From the NCBI RefSeq assembly GCF_900101595.1, contig NZ_FMYY01000028.1, positions 1 to 64,000 of the forward strand: a stretch of DNA of 64,000 nt, read 5' to 3'. A program made the translations under genes and the position numbers. Origin of the DNA: Paenibacillus sp. cl123 (GTDB lineage Bacteria > Bacillota > Bacilli > Paenibacillales > NBRC-103111). Below are positions 61,499 to 64,000 of this stretch, piece after piece. The notes under the pieces are model-generated. The model saw only the letters and a list, made by a program, of their open reading frames with translations. It was not told the DNA's origin and did no database searches. The first letter of the stretch is position 1; each line of letters opens with the position of its first letter.

Positions 61499-62836
61499 AT
61501 GATAAAGAAAAAGACCATGTCGGTACTGACCGCAGTCGCGGTATGTGTGACGGCGGCAGGTTGTTCGACGGGAACGGCAACAACCGATGGAGGCGCGGCG
61601 GCCAAGCCGGGAAGCGGGGCCAGCCCGTCTGCGGCCAAGCCTGCGGAGAAGATTACGCTGACGATGTGGGGCGGCGTGCCGGCGGAGTCGGGGCCGCAAG
61701 CTGTCGTCGACGCCTGGAACGCGAAAAATCCGGATGTGCAGGTCAAATACGAGCGCTTCGTCAACGACGACGCCGGCAATATGAAGCTCGACACCGCGCT
61801 GGCAACCCAGCAGGGCGTGGACCTGTTCGTCAACTATTCGCAGACTCAGCTTCAGCGGCGCATCGACGCAGGATTTGCGCTTGATCTGGGCACCTTCAAG
61901 GATTACAACATTGACGAGAAGATCGACGGCGCCAAGGAATGGAAGGTCAATGACAAATATTACGCGATGCCTACGAGCAAAAGCCAATTTTTCGTCTGGT
62001 TCAACAAGGATCTGCTCGATCAGGCGGGGCTGAAGGTGCCGGAAGCCTGGACCTGGCAAGAGATGAAAACATATGCCGAAAAGCTGAAAAGCGACAAGCG
62101 CTACGGGCTCGTACAGCATCTGGAGCCTTTCCCGGACCCGCTGGATTCCGTATCGACCAAGTTCGGCTACACGAAGGCTGACGGCACCTCCAATCTGGAT
62201 CATGCGCTGTACGGTCAGTGGATGGAAACACTGAAGGCTATGATGCAGGACGGCCGGACGACGGTTCCTTACGCGGAGCAGGTGACCTCGAAGATGCCGG
62301 TGGACACGGTTTTCCTGAAGGGCGAGGCGGCGATGCTGAATGCCGGCACCTGGATCTTCCGCAGCTCCAACAATATGAAGGATAATCCGAGAACGTTCAA
62401 GATCGCTTTCGCGCCGGTTCCGAGACTGGCGGAGCAGGCAGGGGATTTCATTACCCGCGGCGGGACGGGGGATGCGATATCGGTCAACGCGCAGTCCAAG
62501 CATAAGGAGGCGGCATGGGAATTCCTGAAGTGGTATGCGGACGGCGGCATGCTGCCGATGGTTCCGGGCGGCAGATTCCCGGCCTCCAAGGCTGTCAATG
62601 CGGACGAGACGCTGAAGCTGCTGCTGGGCGAAAATGCCGCGACTTATGATCAGGAATCGCTTAAGAAAGTGCTGTTCAACAGCTCCGTCAAATACACCCG
62701 CGCACTGCCGAAGCAGGTACTGGATCTGCGTATGGAAGAATATGAGAACTTCTTCACCGGCAAGAAGGATGTCAAGGCGGCTCTGGAGTCGATGGCGAAG
62801 CGCCATAATGATTTCCTGAAGCAAAACAAAAAATAA
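61499..62836 (+). CDS. Sugar ABC transporter substrate-binding lipoprotein
   Basis: The 445-residue protein has a lipoprotein signal peptide with lipobox TAAGC (Cys 22), followed by a Gly/Ala/Ser/Thr-rich linker and a family 1 binding-protein fold: ITLTMWGGVPAESGPQAVVD, FVNDDAGNMKLDTALATQQG, FNKDLLDQAGLKVPEAWTWQ and EFLKWYADGGMLPMVPGG. It is anchored outside the membrane and delivers a sugar to the permeases that follow. Its place near kduI suggests an oligogalacturonate- or uronate-type substrate. GGAGGGGA precedes ATG 61499. Confidence 0.92.
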   Translation: MIKKKTMSVLTAVAVCVTAAGCSTGTATTDGGAAAKPGSGASPSAAKPAEKITLTMWGGVPAESGPQAVVDAWNAKNPDVQVKYERFVNDDAGNMKLDTALATQQGVDLFVNYSQTQLQRRIDAGFALDLGTFKDYNIDEKIDGAKEWKVNDKYYAMPTSKSQFFVWFNKDLLDQAGLKVPEAWTWQEMKTYAEKLKSDKRYGLVQHLEPFPDPLDSVSTKFGYTKADGTSNLDHALYGQWMETLKAMMQDGRTTVPYAEQVTSKMPVDTVFLKGEAAMLNAGTWIFRSSNNMKDNPRTFKIAFAPVPRLAEQAGDFITRGGTGDAISVNAQSKHKEAAWEFLKWYADGGMLPMVPGGRFPASKAVNADETLKLLLGENAATYDQESLKKVLFNSSVKYTRALPKQVLDLRMEEYENFFTGKKDVKAALESMAKRHNDFLKQNKK

Positions 62837-62843
62837 CCGGAGG

Positions 62844-62891
62844 GAGGGGGAGCGCCGTATAAGAGCGGCGTCTCTCCCGGACCGCCGGTCC
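62844..62891 (+). other. Hairpin between binding-protein and permease genes
   Basis: A GGGGGAGCGCCG-type arm pairs with CGGCGTCTCTCCC (to about 62878) with small bulges, and GGACC/GGTCC follows at 62879-62891. Such intercistronic hairpins often keep binding-protein mRNA more abundant than permease mRNA. Confidence 0.5.
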
Positions 62892-62910
62892 GGATTGGAG
62901 CGGACTTGCA

Positions 62911-63780
62911 ATGCGCAAAAGGCAGCTATGGATCGGATATGCGTTTATTATGCCGAATCTGATCGGCGTGCTCCTGTTTTTTATCATCCCGGCGTTATTC
63001 TCCGCGGTTTTGATGTTTACCGACTGGCAATTTACAAGCCCAACCTTTCACTTCGTAGGCTTCGATAATATTAAGCGGCTGTTCAGCGACGAGCTGTTCT
63101 ATGTGTCGCTCCAAAATACGGTGCTCTTCCTGGCGAGCGTGCCGGTATCGGTCGCGCTGGCGTTCATCGTCGCCGTTATCCTGAACCGCTCGGTATACGT
63201 GAAGACGCTGCTTCGCGCGCTTTATTTCATGCCCTACATTACGAGCGGCGTGGCTGTCGCCTTCGTCTGGATGCTGCTGTTCCAGCCGAAGCTCGGGCCG
63301 ATCAACAGCCTGCTCATGAACCTTGGCATCGCAAATCCTCCGGGCTGGCTAACCTCGCCGGATTCCGTCATGCTGGCGGTCGATATCATCTGGATCTGGT
63401 TTATGCTCGGCTACAATATGATCATCTATCTCGCGGCGCTGCAGGAAATATCGCCGGAGCTGCTGGAGGCGGCCAAGATTGACGGCGCTTCGGTCAGACA
63501 GACCGTGCTGCGTATCATGCTTCCGCTCGTCAGCCCGACGACATTCATGCTGGTCGTGACCGGACTCATCATGACGATCAAGACGTTCGGCATCATCGAG
63601 GCGCTGACGCAGGGAGGTCCCGGCAGCAGCTCGCTGATCTTGTCGCTGTACGTGTACAAGACGGCTTTCCGGTACTATGAGATGGGCTATGCGTCCACCG
63701 TATCCTGGGCATTGTTCGCCGTCATTCTGATCATCACGGGCATCCAGTGGGTCGGACAGAAGAAATGGGTGCATTACTGA
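62911..63780 (+). CDS. Sugar ABC transporter permease (MalF-type)
   Basis: This 289-residue protein has six membrane helices starting with LWIGYAFIMPNLIGVLLFFI, and the ATPase-contact EAA motif in LEAAKIDGASVRQTVLRIML. It belongs to the MalF/UgpA-type permeases. ATG 62911 follows GGAGCGG. It is followed by a second permease 33 bases later. No ATPase gene is seen in the window; such systems in Bacillota often share an MsmX-type ATPase. Confidence 0.92.
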   Translation: MRKRQLWIGYAFIMPNLIGVLLFFIIPALFSAVLMFTDWQFTSPTFHFVGFDNIKRLFSDELFYVSLQNTVLFLASVPVSVALAFIVAVILNRSVYVKTLLRALYFMPYITSGVAVAFVWMLLFQPKLGPINSLLMNLGIANPPGWLTSPDSVMLAVDIIWIWFMLGYNMIIYLAALQEISPELLEAAKIDGASVRQTVLRIMLPLVSPTTFMLVVTGLIMTIKTFGIIEALTQGGPGSSSLILSLYVYKTAFRYYEMGYASTVSWALFAVILIITGIQWVGQKKWVHY

Positions 63781-63812
63781 TGGTCAACACGGATATAAGG
63801 AGGTCATGAGCC

Positions 63813-64000
63813 ATGAATGCCAACGCCGATTATGCCGCAGCCCCGCGCCGCAATCCCGCAGCCGCCGCCGTCAAAAAGCAGGTCTGGCAGCGGCTGGGGA
63901 AGCTGGCGGTTACGCTGATCATGCTGTTCTTTGCGGTGCTGATGGTGCTGCCGTTCATCTGGATGATCTCGACATCGTTCAAGACGCCGTCCGAGGTGTT
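63813..64000 (+). CDS. Sugar ABC transporter permease (MalG-type), N-terminal part
   Basis: The frame opens at ATG 63813 with TAAGGAGGTCATG upstream and runs off the window edge. The first 60 residues are an Ala-rich cytoplasmic start and a first membrane helix (LAVTLIMLFFAVLMVLPFIW), followed by MISTSFKTPSEV, the classic start of MalG/UgpE-type permeases. It completes the importer with the preceding permease. Confidence 0.9.
   Translation, partial: MNANADYAAAPRRNPAAAAVKKQVWQRLGKLAVTLIMLFFAVLMVLPFIWMISTSFKTPSEV

Noticed and set aside
61445..62911. 488-codon minus-strand frame
   Set aside because: It mirrors the sugar-binding lipoprotein gene, whose frame has a lipobox and family motifs; the antisense translation has none.
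1..64000. CRISPR arrays, tRNA and rRNA genes, riboswitches
   Set aside because: I looked for regular spacer repeats, cloverleaf-like sequence and known aptamer cores and saw none; a covariance-model scan would be decisive.

Overview
The window most likely comes from a Paenibacillus-like, endospore-forming member of the Bacillota. The evidence is strong AGGAGG-type ribosome binding sites, frequent TTG and GTG starts, hairpin/T-tract terminators, a clear spore-cortex hydrolase (cwlJ), membrane-anchored AraC regulators of the YesN type, and several plant-polysaccharide genes. No rRNA, tRNA or CRISPR array was seen.

Layout. 1-20.8 kb is mainly carbohydrate use: the end of a sugar-binding protein, a membrane AraC sensor, a GH78 rhamnosidase and an (alpha/alpha)6-type protein; an AraC-linked operon of a Gfo/Idh/MocA oxidoreductase, a DUF993 aldolase-like protein and a sugar isomerase/epimerase; a large secreted GH28-like beta-helix protein; and an AraC regulator convergent with an FAD oxidoreductase. 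Two accessory pieces interrupt this: a chimeric response-regulator remnant, and a ketopantoate-reductase-like gene with a divergent TetR. 20.9-31.6 kb is an accessory zone with small enzymes, an IS200/IS605 remnant, an AT-rich orphan gene for an 843-residue protein, an IS630 relic, an ABC transporter pair, and an internally deleted FAD monooxygenase whose TetR regulator is intact. 31.7-36.6 kb holds a two-component system divergent from an ATPase and two permeases, the layout of lantibiotic-immunity (LanFEG) modules, but with no visible lantibiotic gene.

36.7-53.9 kb is a dense same-strand run of small enzymes: NUDIX hydrolases, histidine phosphatases (one frameshifted), GNAT acetyltransferases, HAD phosphatases, DinB, VOC, an AlkZ-type glycosylase, an HD phosphohydrolase and a methyltransferase. 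cwlJ lies on the opposite strand.

54.0-57.65 kb is the most unusual part. An ABC exporter with a C-terminal cyclic-nucleotide-binding domain is followed by a GNAT-like protein, two tandem small ORFs (32 and 33 codons) with near-identical C-terminal halves, and a second, paralogous GNAT-like protein that overlaps the last small ORF by one base. It has the form of a ribosomal-peptide locus with acyltransferase-type tailoring enzymes; this is inference.

57.7-64 kb returns to metabolism: an aminotransferase, kduI (pectin/uronate catabolism), glutaminase glsA, and a sugar ABC uptake system (binding protein, permease, start of a second permease). kduI, GH28, GH78 and the sugar transporters together point to growth on pectin or rhamnogalacturonan.
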